Source: Incurvaria masculella
Lineage: Eukaryota > Arthropoda > Insecta > Lepidoptera > Incurvariidae
Direction of reading: 5' to 3'
NCBI GenBank assembly: GCA_946894095.1
Contig: OX335642.1
Coordinates: 18,115,021 to 18,179,020, forward strand
Length of the DNA: 64,000 bases
The notes under the pieces were generated by a model. That model was not told where the DNA came from. It ran no database searches and saw only the letters and a program-made list of their open reading frames with translations. Within the stretch, counting starts at the first letter, position 1. Each line of letters opens with the position of its first letter. Of this stretch, positions 31,307 through 42,685 are shown in pieces. Position numbers and translations under genes: made by a program.

Positions 31307-31815
31307 CATAACTGCCAGAGTGCTCGCAAATATTTACATTTATAGTTTGCAACTGCATACATTGCTACGAATAACCGCGTTGCCATCTAGTGGCAGTAAT
31401 ATAATAAATGGCGACGAACAATTGTGGGATATTTTGCGTATCTTTGATATCTGCGCGTATTCATATATTTGTATATAGTATGTGGGCAAACTCCAGTTCC
31501 TCCTACGGCCGCGGTAGAGCGCCCGGCGCGCGCCCATCGTTCCCTAACTTTTAATTTACGACGACAGCGCGAGCGTGGAAGGCCAGCCCTTTCTCCGGGT
31601 TCGCAGAAACGGTCACCTATCGGTTTCGTCTGTCAATTTTCGTTCATCTCCCAATGTAGAGAGCGTCATAGACAAAAGATGGAAGGTATAGACTGCTAAC
31701 TTTATGCAAGGGACAAAACTCGCTGAACACTGCTTATTTTTGCTGGTAACATGACTTTTCTAATCAGCGCCATCTCCCATCAAGGCCAGAACTAGTTACA
31801 CCGTTATTAAACTAA

Positions 31816-31872
31816 GCCATAGCCTGCTGTATTGTTTTGTGTTTTAAATACAAAACAATACAGCAGACTATG
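31816..31872. repeat. Short near-perfect hairpin
   Basis: Arms GCTGTATTGTTTTGT (31826-31840) and ACAAAACAATACAGC (31850-31864) are exact inverses around a 9-nt loop, with an imperfect extension (TAGCCT / AGACTA) outside. Confidence 0.75.
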
Positions 31873-32120
31873 ATTAAGCATAATTTCAAATGTCGCCTAG
31901 GCAGGCATGATGAAAACGTCACATTTTAACTAAACATTAAGTAATGTCCATAGTAAATAACAATATCATTGATATTTATCGGTTTGTATTTAATGTATTC
32001 TCAAATGTGAATTGCAACAGCATCTGTAAACTTTTATTATCCCTATTCAATACTTGTATGACGTAGCAATATTTCCCTACTATTATTTATCTATGACAGC
32101 GCCGAACTGGCCATAGAGCT

Positions 32121-32345
32121 GCAGTGCGATTACGAAGCTTGAAACGGAGGAGGTTGGATGTATTTGACAGCTATTGCGATTACGAAATGGAAGCACCGGC
32201 AACCGCAGTGCGATTACGAAGCGCGAAATGAGGCGTAGGTGCGGTTAGCACCCCAAACTGACTCAAAAGCCGTTAGTTTGCTGTCAATTTGGGGTAGGTG
32301 CGGCACCTACGGCTCATGCCGCGCTTCGTAATCGCACTGCCGGGG
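32121..32345. mobile_element. Foldback element with three copies of GCGATTACGAA
   Basis: GCAGTGCGATTACGAAGCGC (from 32205) is the inverse of GCGCTTCGTAATCGCACTGC (to 32340), with inner pairs GTAGGTGCGG and CACCCCAAA / TTTGGGG. Two further copies of TGCGATTACGAA lie just to the left (32127, 32175), so the end is repeated in tandem. Confidence 0.75.
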
Positions 32346-32360
32346 TGCGCCACCAGACTT

Positions 32361-32485
32361 ATGCTGAGATTCATAGTTACTTGGCTGAGCCAAAGTATGG
32401 TTTCCGAATCTCAAATTTGACATTCTGTCCATACATTTTAGGTCAAAACTGATACTTTGTCGTCTACGTCTATGAATCTCAGCAT
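32361..32485. mobile_element. 125-bp MITE with perfect 15-bp inverted ends
   Basis: ATGCTGAGATTCATA (left) and TATGAATCTCAGCAT (right) are exact inverses. Inside them CAAAGTATGG and GATACTTTG form a second pair. It lies 20 bp from the preceding foldback. Confidence 0.75.
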
Positions 32486-32929
32486 TAGTAACCTAAACGC
32501 AATATAAGATTGTTTGTACCTCCTAAATGTGTTTTGCGGCTATCGACATGAAGGGTCCCTCCTTCTCCCGAAGGCGAATGAAGTTCGCTGGTGTTATTAG
32601 GTGCCGTTGACTCGCAAACAGCAAAGAATAGGAAATATTGAAAATATTTTTAAAGCTTTTTGTTTTTTATAATTTGCACTATAATAAAACAACAACACGG
32701 CTTATCGTGGAAAAGTGAGGTTTTGTACTATTCAGCTTGATTTACATAGATATGCATGATGACATCGATTAGGTTCAGAACCAGAATCACACAAACTTTT
32801 TAAATTTAGTTAGAAAACTCCTGACAATTTTATTATTAAACTTGTGACTCTCTGCGCTGTAGACCTCGCGAGCCTGTCTTGCATAGCTTAAAAACTTTAC
32901 ATGTTCAATTTATCACGTATTTTCCTCAC

Positions 32930-33150
32930 TGAATTTATTAAGTACCTATCGTTTCAGGTCTTGTCACAAATCAATAGTTTTGTGACATTTTTAAAATACG
33001 ACAAAAAAATTATGTAATTATCGAACCTGTTCAGAAAATTCACGAGATTTGGTTGAGAAACGCAACCTTTATAAGTCGCATTTGCCGGCTGTCTGGACAT
33101 AAGAAAGCATTTTTGCCCAAGCTGAAATGGAGACGCTTCACACGTTATAC
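32930..33150 (+). repeat. Interspersed repeat (TTTTTGCCCAAGCTGAA type)
   Basis: GAAAATTCACGAGATTTGGT, CTGGACATAAGAAAGC and ATTTTTGCCCAAGCTGAA recur in related form at 53960-54130. No coding capacity. Confidence 0.5.
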
Positions 33151-33329
33151 ATCCCGAATCCTGGCATTATCCTTGAAATCCTAAAATATCAGGAAACATT
33201 CTAACGCTCGGTAGCCCCGACGCAGAAACGTGTTGACTAGGAGTCAATCAAGATCGAACCGTTGCTGTGTAGAGCGCGTGGGCGCGAGGAGCTCCTTGAT
33301 TCACCTTGGGACGAAGTCGGGACCACCCA

Positions 33330-33550
33330 CCTGCAAAAACGAACATGGAAGGACGGGAGTAGCAACAGAAACTTATCCTTATGGGGCGGCGTAGCCACAA
33401 AGGCGACGGCGCCGGCGAGTAAGTTCGCTTACGAATTCGCTTGCTGATTTTCTCGTGTTCCAACGACGAGAGCACATTAGAATACGTAATAACTTCACAG
33501 GACGCTATTTTCACTTACGAACATTCAATGTTGCACGTCCCGAATTCGTA
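33330..33550. repeat. Interspersed repeat, relative of 27150-27330
   Basis: GGACGGGAGTAGCAACAGAA, GGCGGCGTAGCCACAAAGG and GTTCGCTTACGAATTCG. It ends with a partial inverse of the same text (GCACGTCCCGAATTCGTAA), so it is partly palindromic. Confidence 0.55.
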
Positions 33551-33559
33551 ACCTAACCT

Positions 33560-34690
33560 ACATAGGTAGTAGATGTTTTGAACTAACGATGCCGCCAAAC
33601 GAATTAGTTTCGATCATTACTCTCATCCTTCCATTGTCGCTGACCTGCAGTGATGTGCCAGTTTTATAATCCACTTGACAAGACTTATTCTTCTTCTTTG
33701 TAGGCCAGCCCAGTGCCTTTGGTCATTGTAGTATTTTTTTATTTTTTATTTTTTGTTTATTTATAACAAACCCAGGCTTCCAGACTTCCAAACACTAACC
33801 CGTGCGGAGCTTCTGAACTTTCACACTGCACAGGATCACCCGCTGCGCTGGACTTATACTAAGATTTCCTGTAAGTTACTTCAAAATCCGTCACGACGCC
33901 GTTTTTTTCATTTTGGGCCAACGAGAAAAAACCTCGTTGGACCATGGATCCCCTGATTGAAAATTTTCCCATGATGCTCGGCGAGGCGCAAAGTGATCCC
34001 TAAGACCCTACAAGTCGAAAAATCTTTGAAATCTGTGTGATCGTGATTCACTTTAAATATTAAAAGTAAATCCCAGCTGCATTCGTCTGGCATGTTTCCA
34101 GATTGGAGACAGACCGCCGCCAGAGATAAGGGTATGAATGGCGAGCTCCTCGAAAGACAAAGTCTCATTTCCTTATCACACATCTGGGAAGCCGTTGACT
34201 CGTATGGGACGCAGAACTCTGGAGCAAACGAAAGTTCGATTTTTTTTGCGAAAAATTTGTTTGCGGTGAAAACTTCTAAAAGTTCAGTCACACTTTTTTG
34301 AATGGTTACATTAAAGAAAACTCATATCCTCTGATAAGTATGATGTGACAGTGCCGTATGGTACCTGCTACTCCTCCGGTCGTTATGGTATGTATGTAGG
34401 GTATTTCTTACATTAGTGGACATTAATAAAAGGCTTAAAATCAGCGTCACTGCATTATGAATTTCATAATACGGTGACATATGCTGTTCCTAGACACGAT
34501 TTACTTGTTATTAAATGTATATATGTGAATCGGTACAATTTTTTTTTATTATTAATTAGTCCTTCAGTGTTGTATTAATAAATTCTATAGCTTAAGCCAA
34601 ATACCTTGTTTTAGTTAAATATGATCAATTCAGTTAAATTAACAACAAGAACGATAAACAATATCTTTCTGTCTTTCTGCATACACATCT
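33560..34690. other. Non-coding stretch
   Basis: Short frames only, with no splice-bounded conserved peptide and no repeat family recognised. Confidence 0.5.
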
Positions 34691-34694
34691 ACCG

Positions 34695-35171
34695 TTAAGG
34701 GCCTGGTACTAGCCAAATCGCAAAGTTAGACGAGGCACCCCAAGTTAACTAACTAAGTCTGACGATTAGAAGTGTCATTCTTACAATATATGATTCCTTG
34801 TCTAGGAATCGAATTATTTTCGTTAATGTATGTTTCCTTTTTCTATACAAAATACATTGCGGAAACGGTGTCCATTTCCGAACTTTTTTGACTAAATGTA
34901 GAAATCTAAAAGCAAATGGATTTTTTTGTTTATGCATATATGCTGTTTTTGCTTATATCTAGAAATCGAATTACTTTCAGATTTCTAATGAGAAAAATCA
35001 ATTTTTTTTATTATTATTATTTAAATAAATGATGGAATAAAAAAATATTAACAATCCATTATCAGTCTGGAGTTCTATTTGGATTTGCTGAAGCGTTTCA
35101 CTACATATTATTACATTTGTTAAAAAGTGCATTTGTATGGCGCGAGTAGTTGGCTAGTCCTAGCGCCTTAA
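34695..35171. mobile_element. TTAA-flanked MITE, copy B
   Basis: Starts TTAAGGGCCTGGTACTAG and ends TAGTCCTAGCGCCTTAA. It has the same interior as 4156-4622 (CAAAGTTAGACGAGGCACCC, TGATTCCTTGTCTAGGAATC) in the same relative order. 477 bp. Confidence 0.8.
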
Positions 35172-35444
35172 TTTGTCATGCCTTTTGAAGTTACTGTTGA
35201 TGGTGAGAACCGCTTGCATTCGTGACGAAATGCACTTATACAACTCAAAAAGAGAAAGACATAGATTCATTTAAATTGCAGCTCGAAAAATCTTGGTTTT
35301 ACATAGGTACGAACTATGACGTGCCCTACATTATTAATGAAATTGCCTATTTCGTTTATTTCTTTACGAAAGAAAGAAATAAATGCAAACCCTATGTCAC
35401 CCTACCTAGTCATAACATGTATGCATGGAATATGCAAAAAATGT

Positions 35445-36265
35445 TTATCGCTATAGGCGGGAGTAATGCGCTGCGCCTAAATGTTTACCACTAACAGGCA
35501 GCAATAATGAGTTGCCGCTCATATGTTTGTCTATAGGGGCGGTAGTAACGACCGAATTGTTTAACGTATTAGGTGGCAAAAGTGAGCTGCCGTTTACATG
35601 TTTATCGTTTTAGGTGGCAAAAATGGGCTGCTGTATACACGTTTATCGTTTTAGGCGGCAAAAATGGGCTGCTGTATACATGTTTATCGTTTTAGGTGGC
35701 AAAAATGGGCTGCTGTATACATTTTTATCGTTTTAGGTGGCAAAAATGGACTGCTGTATACATGTTTATCGTTTTAGGTGGCAAAAATGGGCTGCTGTAT
35801 ACATGTTTATCGTTTTAGGTGGCAAAAATGGGCTGCTGTATACATGTTTATCGTTTTAGGTGGCAAAAATGGGCTGCTGTATACATGATTATCGTTTTAG
35901 GTGGCAAAAATGAGCTGCTGTATACATGTTTATCGTTTTAGGTGGAAAAAATGGGCTGCTGTATACATGTTTATCGTTTTAGGCGGCAAAATAGGCTGCT
36001 GTATACATGTTTATCGTTTTAGGTGGAAAAAATGAGCTGCCGCCGATATGTTTATCGCTTTGGGCGGAACTAATGCGCATCCGCCTAAATTTTGATCGTT
36101 ATATGTAGGCGGCAGTAATAAGTTGCAGCGTCATTTTTGTTCGCTTTCGGCTGCAGTTTTCGTTCAAATGTTTGTCTGTTGGGCGACAGTAATGAGCTTC
36201 CACCTAAATGGTTACCGCTTAAGGCGGGAATAATGAGTTGCCACCCAAATTTAACCCATGTTAAA
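35445..36265. repeat. 41-bp minisatellite array, about 19 units
   Basis: The unit contains GTTTATCGTTTTAGGTGGC, AAAAATGGGCTGCTGTATACAT. The period is 41 bp in the core (for example 35641, 35682, 35723). Central units are almost identical; units at both edges are diverged (GGCGGGAGTAATGCGCTGC and similar), the pattern expected of growth from the middle. Confidence 0.9.
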
Positions 36266-36466
36266 AAACCGACAAAGTACGAGTCGGACTCGCAACGAAG
36301 AACTCCGTACCATCGTACAAGATTTAACACAAAACATAAAGTTTTTTGTTTGAGGCCCTATTAAGGACCTATTTTTGTTATAGCGTCAAAATAAATATAT
36401 TGTCTGTGGAAATTTCAGCTGTCTACCTATGGATGGACGGACGGACAGCGGAGGCTTAGTAATAGA
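36264..36466 (+). repeat. GGACGG element, copy B (eroded)
   Basis: AAACCGACAAAGTACGAGTC, CTCCGTACCATCGTAC, GGACGGACGGACAGCGGAGG. The right terminus is lost. It abuts the 41-bp array. Confidence 0.7.
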
Positions 36467-36469
36467 TAA

Positions 36470-37155
36470 GTTCTTTAAGAACATTATAACTTTTTGTGTT
36501 TGATCACATTCGCAAATCGACTCGAAGACAAAAAACCCCAATGTTTACAAAATTTGTCGTCATATATTTTGGTAACTTATCAAAGATTAGTGTAGAGTAT
36601 AGTTGTTTGTCTAGATTCAAACCACGTAGAGGGTGAACAATTAGTATTGTTATCCTATAGGAGGCCCAGCAGTCGGATATCATTTAGAGAACTCATAAGG
36701 TACGTCACTCTTATCTCTCCATCAGTCACCACTCTCATTGGGATGCACCGAGCGCATAATGCAAATTAAAGTCAAGGATAATGCTCCTTGCGCACCGTTC
36801 AGTATTTTCGGTTCGGCAATTTAATGGCCGATTGTCTGACATTCGACAGGAAATGCAACCGCGCATTCGACGGGATAATTTTGGCGCGTTTACGACTTTC
36901 TCACTTCAAAGATGCGATTTTATGTCGAAGACGGGGCGGACCTAATTGCGACTGTCTGGTCTGGAGTGACTGAAATAGTGATTTGCGCTTTTACGAGCTG
37001 CGTTGAGACGAAGGCGAGGGGATTTTTCAAAAGCTCTTAAGATACCATACTCTGTGGATAAAACAGATCGGGTCGGATCAATTCCTACGTCAAAGTCCTG
37101 TACCAATGTTTTCCAAATGTTTTGGGTATTAAATTTATATAGGTTTGCCTACTGG
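36470..37155. other. Non-coding stretch
   Basis: Nothing recognised. 36780-37010 is less AT-rich, with small frames only. Confidence 0.5.
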
Positions 37156-37159
37156 CGTG

Positions 37160-37330
37160 TACGGTTTAACCCGCCCGGGTTGGTACCATCGACGAAGATA
37201 TGGAGGAAACGGCAATCAAAAAAATCGTCTGTGTTTTCCAACTGGTTCAATGTAGCCGTACTCATAAAGGGAAAGTCCTGGCATGGCACCGAATTCCTCC
37301 GGGATGGTTTGTTGAGCTAATATCATAACT
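37160..37330 (+). repeat. SINE body fragment
   Basis: CCCGCCCGGGTTGGTACCAT, AATGTAGCCGTACTCATAAA and GTCCTGGCATGGCACCG. It lacks the head and the tail. Confidence 0.7.
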
Positions 37331-37334
37331 ACTC

Positions 37335-38820
37335 CAGGAACTTTAGCCTTAAATCAGCACTTAGAAAAACATTAAATCCGAAATGCAATTTTTTTTCTCA
37401 TAAACGTAGTATTTCATGTGGACGTGTGTACATTAAGTTTGCAACATTTTGGGGGGTCCGGAAGATAGAAATAAAATATGAAATATGTTTAAAAAATGAT
37501 ATCTCCTAAACAAATATTTAGAAATGTTATTTAAAAATGTTATATGTTAGCTAATTTTAGGTGTGAATTTGCAACAATTTCTTATTTACGGAACTGTGTA
37601 AAATTTTTTTTATACTTTTAATATCTGTAATATTTAATATCTGCAAAGCAAATAATGAAAATTCTATTTTATTTTCTGAAATTGGAAACTGACCGCAAAC
37701 TCTATATTCTGTGAAATTTGTAAAATGTTGCAAATAATATTAGAAGCACATTTTTTTGAAGCACATCTGACAAATAATTTATTTCTTGTTTCGGAAAACA
37801 ATGCACGTTTCATAAATATAGCTTTTAATTTAATTAAAGTTTTCTGTTAGATGGCAATCACCCTATGACAAAGTGCGTTTCAGCAAGTTTCTATCCACTT
37901 CCCATTGACTGTTCCATAGTTATTTCCAAGACGATTTATGTTGTACCAATTCGCTTACGGCTATTGTACAATAATGTATACATCCATGTTGCTCAGCAGA
38001 TAACTCGAGAACGGCTGGCACAATTCGGCTAATATTGTTTTCAAGGAATATTACATGTATGTATGTATGTATACTCGACCGTGAAGCAAGGACACATTAA
38101 TTAAGGAAAAATCGTAAAAAGAACTACTTTACGAACATTACATGCAGTCACATCTACAGACTATATAGTCTGTAGATGAAGCGAAAGAGGTGTGCTGTGA
38201 TCGTACCGTAAGGCGCTCTATCATCTCTGTCTGCTCCTTCGGAAAAGCGGCGTGAACGTATATTTTATACGTATTTATGTATGTTAAATACTGTCAGGCA
38301 TCGATGTTTGTTATAATTGTTTTTAATTATTATTATTTTTATTTCAGTTCTGTTGTTATGTATGAAACAATATATATAATGTAAAGTAAGTAGATGTATA
38401 TATGTTTTAATTATGTATCATGTAGAGTTTATTTATTTATATAAAATATATTTATGTATACATAGATATGTTTATGTTTTTTTTAATAAGTATTAGCATC
38501 TAGTAATAGTTTGTATGCTATTATTTGAAGAAAGTCAATCTATTGTTTTGAAATTGAATACCTACATTTAGTTAAATATATAGAAAATAAGTAACTATGC
38601 TTAAGTTTTCATTTATATTGTTCTGTATTTAATTAATTAGTTATAAGCGTTGTTTTTCTTTGCATACCCTAAGCTGTAAAATTTCCCTATGATAGGGTTG
38701 ATGGTTAGAAATTGCCTGACGCAATAAATCCGCCTTTGCTTTGCACTTTTGTATGGATTGCAATGGATTGGAAGAATATTATTACTTTTATCGATTACAG
38801 ACGGAGGGAAGATAATTCTA
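37335..38820. other. AT-rich non-coding stretch with one short repeat
   Basis: Mostly AT-rich. 38160-38262 carries the TGCTGTGATCGTACC repeat (GTAGATGAAGCGAAAGAGG, CGGCGTGAACGTATATT). 38045-38075 has (TATG)n. Confidence 0.55.
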
Positions 38821-38824
38821 AGTG

Positions 38825-38975
38825 TTTTTTATGTAATGGATGACTAATACGAAACTGACCGTCAGATATTAAGTCTAACACACAACATGGAAACTAGGTG
38901 CCATCTCAGGACCTTCCTAATATTGCTCGACTACAATGAAATTGATGGAAAACACGGACAATTTTCATTTAAGTG
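38825..38975 (-). repeat. SINE 3' fragment
   Basis: Antisense: GGATGACTAATACG, GGTGCCATCTCAGGACCTTC and GATGGAAAACACGGACAATT. Confidence 0.65.
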
Positions 38976-39038
38976 ATGGGTTATAGAAGCAGTTGGTGGA
39001 ATCGATAGACGCGAAGGTTAGCTTGCTGGATCGAGTCC

Positions 39039-39247
39039 AGGGGAGTTACCATGGTAAATTAACTCGCCGGGTGAATAGGCACGTTGTGATTAAATTTGAC
39101 ATTTCGCACCATGCTAACTGGCAAATGACGAGATATTCGGCAAACTGAACTTTTTCAGTTAGCATGGTACGAAATGCAATTAAACGATAGGGTTAATCAC
39201 TCACTTGCCTGTTCCTCCGGCGATTTCATTTACCATGTTAACCCCCC
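39039..39247. mobile_element. MITE, GGTTACCATRGTAAATTAA family, copy C
   Basis: AGTTACCATGGTAAATTAAC plus TCGCCGGGTGAATAGGC at the left; GCCTGTTCCTCCGGCGA plus TTTACCATGTTAACC at the right. Inner inverse pair: GCACCATGCTAACTG and AGTTAGCATGGTACG. Confidence 0.8.
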
Positions 39248-39442
39248 AGTTGTGCACTATCCTAGTAACTAGTTCCTTGTAAAGTTTTCTTTCTTTAATG
39301 AATGTGTCCTCGCTTCACGGTCGATTGTACATGCATCTTAAGTAATTATCGTTTATTTTTATTTCCACCGAAGGCAATAAAAGGGAGATTGGAATAACTA
39401 TTAGAGACGGAAAATATTATTCAACAATTGATTATGGCAGAA

Positions 39443-39727
39443 AAAACCGGCAAGGTGCGAGTCCACGAAGGGTTCCGTACCATCGTACAAGATTTAACAC
39501 AAAAAAATCACGTTTTTTGTATGGGAGCCCCCTTTATTTTTTATTATTTTATCTATTTGTCGTTATAGCGGCAAAATAAATACATACTCCGTGAAAATTT
39601 CAGCAGCATAAGCCTACCTATTACGGTTTATGAGATACATCCCTGTGACAGACGGATGGACGGATGGACAGCGGATGCTTAGTAATAGAGTTCCGTTTTC
39701 ACATTTTGGGTACGGAACCCTAAAAAA
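39443..39727 (+). repeat. GGACGG element, copy C
   Basis: AACCGGCAAGGTGCGAGTCC, GGGTTCCGTACCATCGTAC, GGACGGATGGACAGCGG, GGGTACGGAACCCTAAAAA. Near full length. Confidence 0.85.
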
Positions 39728-39729
39728 TC

Positions 39730-41018
39730 AATTCCAAAACCTTAACATTACATCTATACCTCAACCACTGAAGGCCTTAACCAACCTGGCCTGAAATATA
39801 ATAACGCGAAGTAGTTATTCAGGGTATCGGAGAAATTATTGAATTGACTTGTTATTGTCACAATTATTGCAATAAATCTCCATTAAACAGATTTATCGGC
39901 GTCGGCTATTAATAACTGTCTACTTGGTAACTGCGGAAGAAAACTCGGGTGCCTCCTTTGTACATTGAAGCTATTTGTGGTAACTGATATTAAACATACA
40001 TACATGGATATTTTACGTTCAAAGGAGCAAACGAACAACGTTTCGATGTGAAACTATAGGCTGTCAGGTCTGTTATGGTCAGCTGTCACATATGATCATG
40101 CCTTAGATTCTCGCGAAATGAAAAATATTGGAATCTCATTCTTACCAATCCTTACCAATATTATAAATGCGAAAGTAACTCTGTCTGTCTGTAGCATTTT
40201 TACGCCTAAACCGCTGATTTTTTTAAATTTGGTGAAATTTTGATGAAATTTTTCATAGAGAGAGTCTGAACCTTGGGAAAGGATTGTTCATAAATGATTG
40301 CCTTAGAAAATGGACTCATTTTATTAATATATTTTTTTGTCAAATCTGCTCGAAATCTATTGCCTAATCCTCCAGGAAAATTTGACATGCCAGATTTCGA
40401 ACGAGAAACCAGTAATCAGTATAATCAACTTCATACGGGAGCGTGAAATGAACCACAAGAAGTTTAAGGAGTTACTGCAGGAACTACAATATATTTATAG
40501 TGTAGTTGTGGTTTTTTGTGGGTGTCCGTAGCCTGCATATGGTCCTACGTTGTGTGGTCCTTTAAGCAACGTCCCCTTGCTACCCAAGCCAGCCAATGTC
40601 GTACCTGAAGGCAACGAGGCGGCCCGGGAGTCTGTAGAAATGCGCCAGCGATGTAGGCGAAAGCTTCAGCTACATCCGTCGTTCGCTGAGCACATTGCAC
40701 TGCAGGTCTTAACTTAAAGAAAGCAAACTCACAAATTAGGTACGTCAAATAGAAGAAAAATAAGAGGATTTGGTTTTAAGGTGCGCGGTGAACATTTATT
40801 CAATTATAAGCTGTGCAAACACAGACTCGCGATGTCTATGGCTCAGAAGTCAATAATATAAGGTTATTTATAATTTACAAACGACCAAATCAATTTAGTA
40901 ATGCGATCCTTCAAAACATCTCTCGACTCGGTTGAGTACCGTCAGACTATAGAGCTTTGGGATAGTTGGCACTATGATTATGTTTCCTTTAGAGAAAGCA
41001 TATTTTACGAATTCCATT
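39730..41018. other. Non-coding stretch with a Helitron-like 5' end
   Basis: 40148-40260 reads ACCAATATTATAAATGCGAA, AGTAACTCTGTCTGTCTGTA and continues as the usual 5' start of lepidopteran non-autonomous Helitrons; no matching 3' end was found. 40540-40740 is less AT-rich, with a 67-codon minus-strand frame of no recognised family. Confidence 0.5.
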
Positions 41019-41021
41019 TAA

Positions 41022-41411
41022 GTTTTTTTTTTTTATGTGACTGGACATGGATGGCTAATACCACACCTTCTGTCATGGTATTAGCCCAACACACCACATG
41101 GGAACTAGGTGCCATGCCAGGACCTTCCTTATATTGCACGGCTACATTGAACTGGATGGAAAACACGGACAATTTTCATTGCCGCTTCGACCATCGTTCA
41201 TCCAATGCGATGCTACCAACCCGGGCGGAATTAACCCTACCACCTAGTAAGTAAGGAAGGGGACCTACAGTTAACGTGGAGTCCGAACCACGGCCAGCCT
41301 CTCTTAACGGTCGAATGGTCACCCATCCAAGACCAGACCGGACCCAGCGTTGCTTAACTTCGGAGAGCGATCGCCGAAGTGTCGCGCCACTGGGCCACTG
41401 AGGCTGACGCT
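41022..41411 (-). repeat. SINE with 5S rRNA-like head, full length
   Basis: On the minus strand the head reads GTCAGCCTCAGTGGCCCAGT and then a clear 5S rRNA-like internal promoter: CCGAAGTTAAGCAACGCTGG followed by CTTGGATGGGTGACC. The body and the A-rich tail match the tRNA-headed copies. Next to the head is a short foldback (CAGTGGCCCAGT / GCCACTGAGG). Confidence 0.85.
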
Positions 41412-41681
41412 CAGTGGCCCAGTGAGGTAAGTGACGCGTGACTTACCAGTGAGAAGTAAGAAAGTAATCTGGATTTAGGTATTATGAAGATTGACAGGAA
41501 GAAATACAATTCTAGACATATGTGGTATTTCGCCATCGCTAGGTCTGAATCACGGACCTAGTTCAAAGTTTTATATTTTATGGAAATATTAATTTGATCA
41601 ATATCTACATCGAGGAATAAATATATAATGCAATGATAAACGCAGTGAATGTTTATTTAGATTTTCACTGTTGTTCGACAA

Positions 41682-41775
41682 AATACTTAATGTTTACGGA
41701 TATACAGTGTATAGTGTAAACACCGGAAAGAAGTAAGCCCTTTTTAACACTGTATATCCGTAAACATTAAGTATT
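41682..41775. repeat. Perfect 29-bp inverted repeat with 36-nt loop
   Basis: The arms at 41682-41710 and 41747-41775 are exact reverse complements over 29 bp (core TTTACGGATATACAGTGT). The block is framed by an 11-bp direct repeat, ACGCAGTGAAT, at 41640-41650 and 41779-41789. Confidence 0.9.
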
Positions 41776-41824
41776 ATAACGCAGTGAATATGTCGAAATC
41801 TGTTTGAAATGAATGAAATTTTCT

Positions 41825-42190
41825 TTTCTTGTAATATTAATGGCAAATACCACACTTACCGTCACGATGTTAGTACAACACACCGCATTCCCGAAAGAAT
41901 TAGATGCCATGCCAAAATCTTCCCTTTATCAGCGCGACAACATTGTCGTTTCTACCATTGTTTCACCAAAGCGAGGATACTAACCCAGATGGGCTTCCCT
42001 ACCACCTAGTAGGGAAGGGTATTAAATTTTTAGATGGATTCCGAATAATACAACGGCTCGCATTCATAACGAAATGCCCTTATCAAACTCAGAAAGAGAA
42101 AGCAAGTGGTGCAGGTGCAGAGGGACGAGATTTGAATCCTCTGGCATGGAAGGCAAGTCCCCCCGCCCCTGAGTTCGAGCCGATCATGAT
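41825..42190 (-). repeat. SINE body, diverged
   Basis: Antisense: CGCATTCCCGAAAGAATTAG, CCACCTAGTAGGGAAGGG, CTCGCATTCATAACGAAATG and a decayed head with GAGTTCGAGCCG. Confidence 0.65.
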
Positions 42191-42685
42191 AAAATAATGT
42201 TAGTGCACCAACTTGTCTACTACTGCGCTACTTAGTCCATGGCGCGCCCGCATGGTACCCACCCCTCGGTGTCAGAGGATTCCCACGAAGCGGGCGGATA
42301 TAAGAAATCCGGTTTTAGCACGGTGGTCCTGTCTGTTAATTGATCCTGTGCAAAAAATGCGAAAATTTTAGAACCTTTGCAGACTAATAATAACGCTGGG
42401 GATGATCTATTTTGATGAGATCGAGCGGCTCGTGGCTCAGGGGCGGATGGACTTGTTTTCCATTCCAGAGATCTCGGTTCAAATCCCCGCCCACACGTTT
42501 ATTTCTCTTTCCGTGTTGGATAAGTGTATTTCGTTAAGAATGCAGAAGAAGTACATAATCTGTAGGTAGGTCGATACGAATGATAAAAGAAGGTCGAAGC
42601 GGTAATGAAGAATTGTCTGCGTTTTTCATCCAGCTCAATGAAGCCGTACTCATAAAGGGAAGGTCCTGGCATCGCACCTAAGGCC

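Noticed and set aside
35445..36265. CRISPR-like array
   Set aside because: Units are contiguous 41-bp tandem repeats without unique spacers, in a eukaryotic genome.
41320..41390. 5S rRNA gene or pseudogene
   Set aside because: Only the internal 5S-like segment is present, and it is fused to the SINE body; it is a SINE head.
42427..42500. tRNA gene candidate with A and B boxes
   Set aside because: No cloverleaf of proper length with an acceptor stem could be formed by eye, and it continues into the SINE body.
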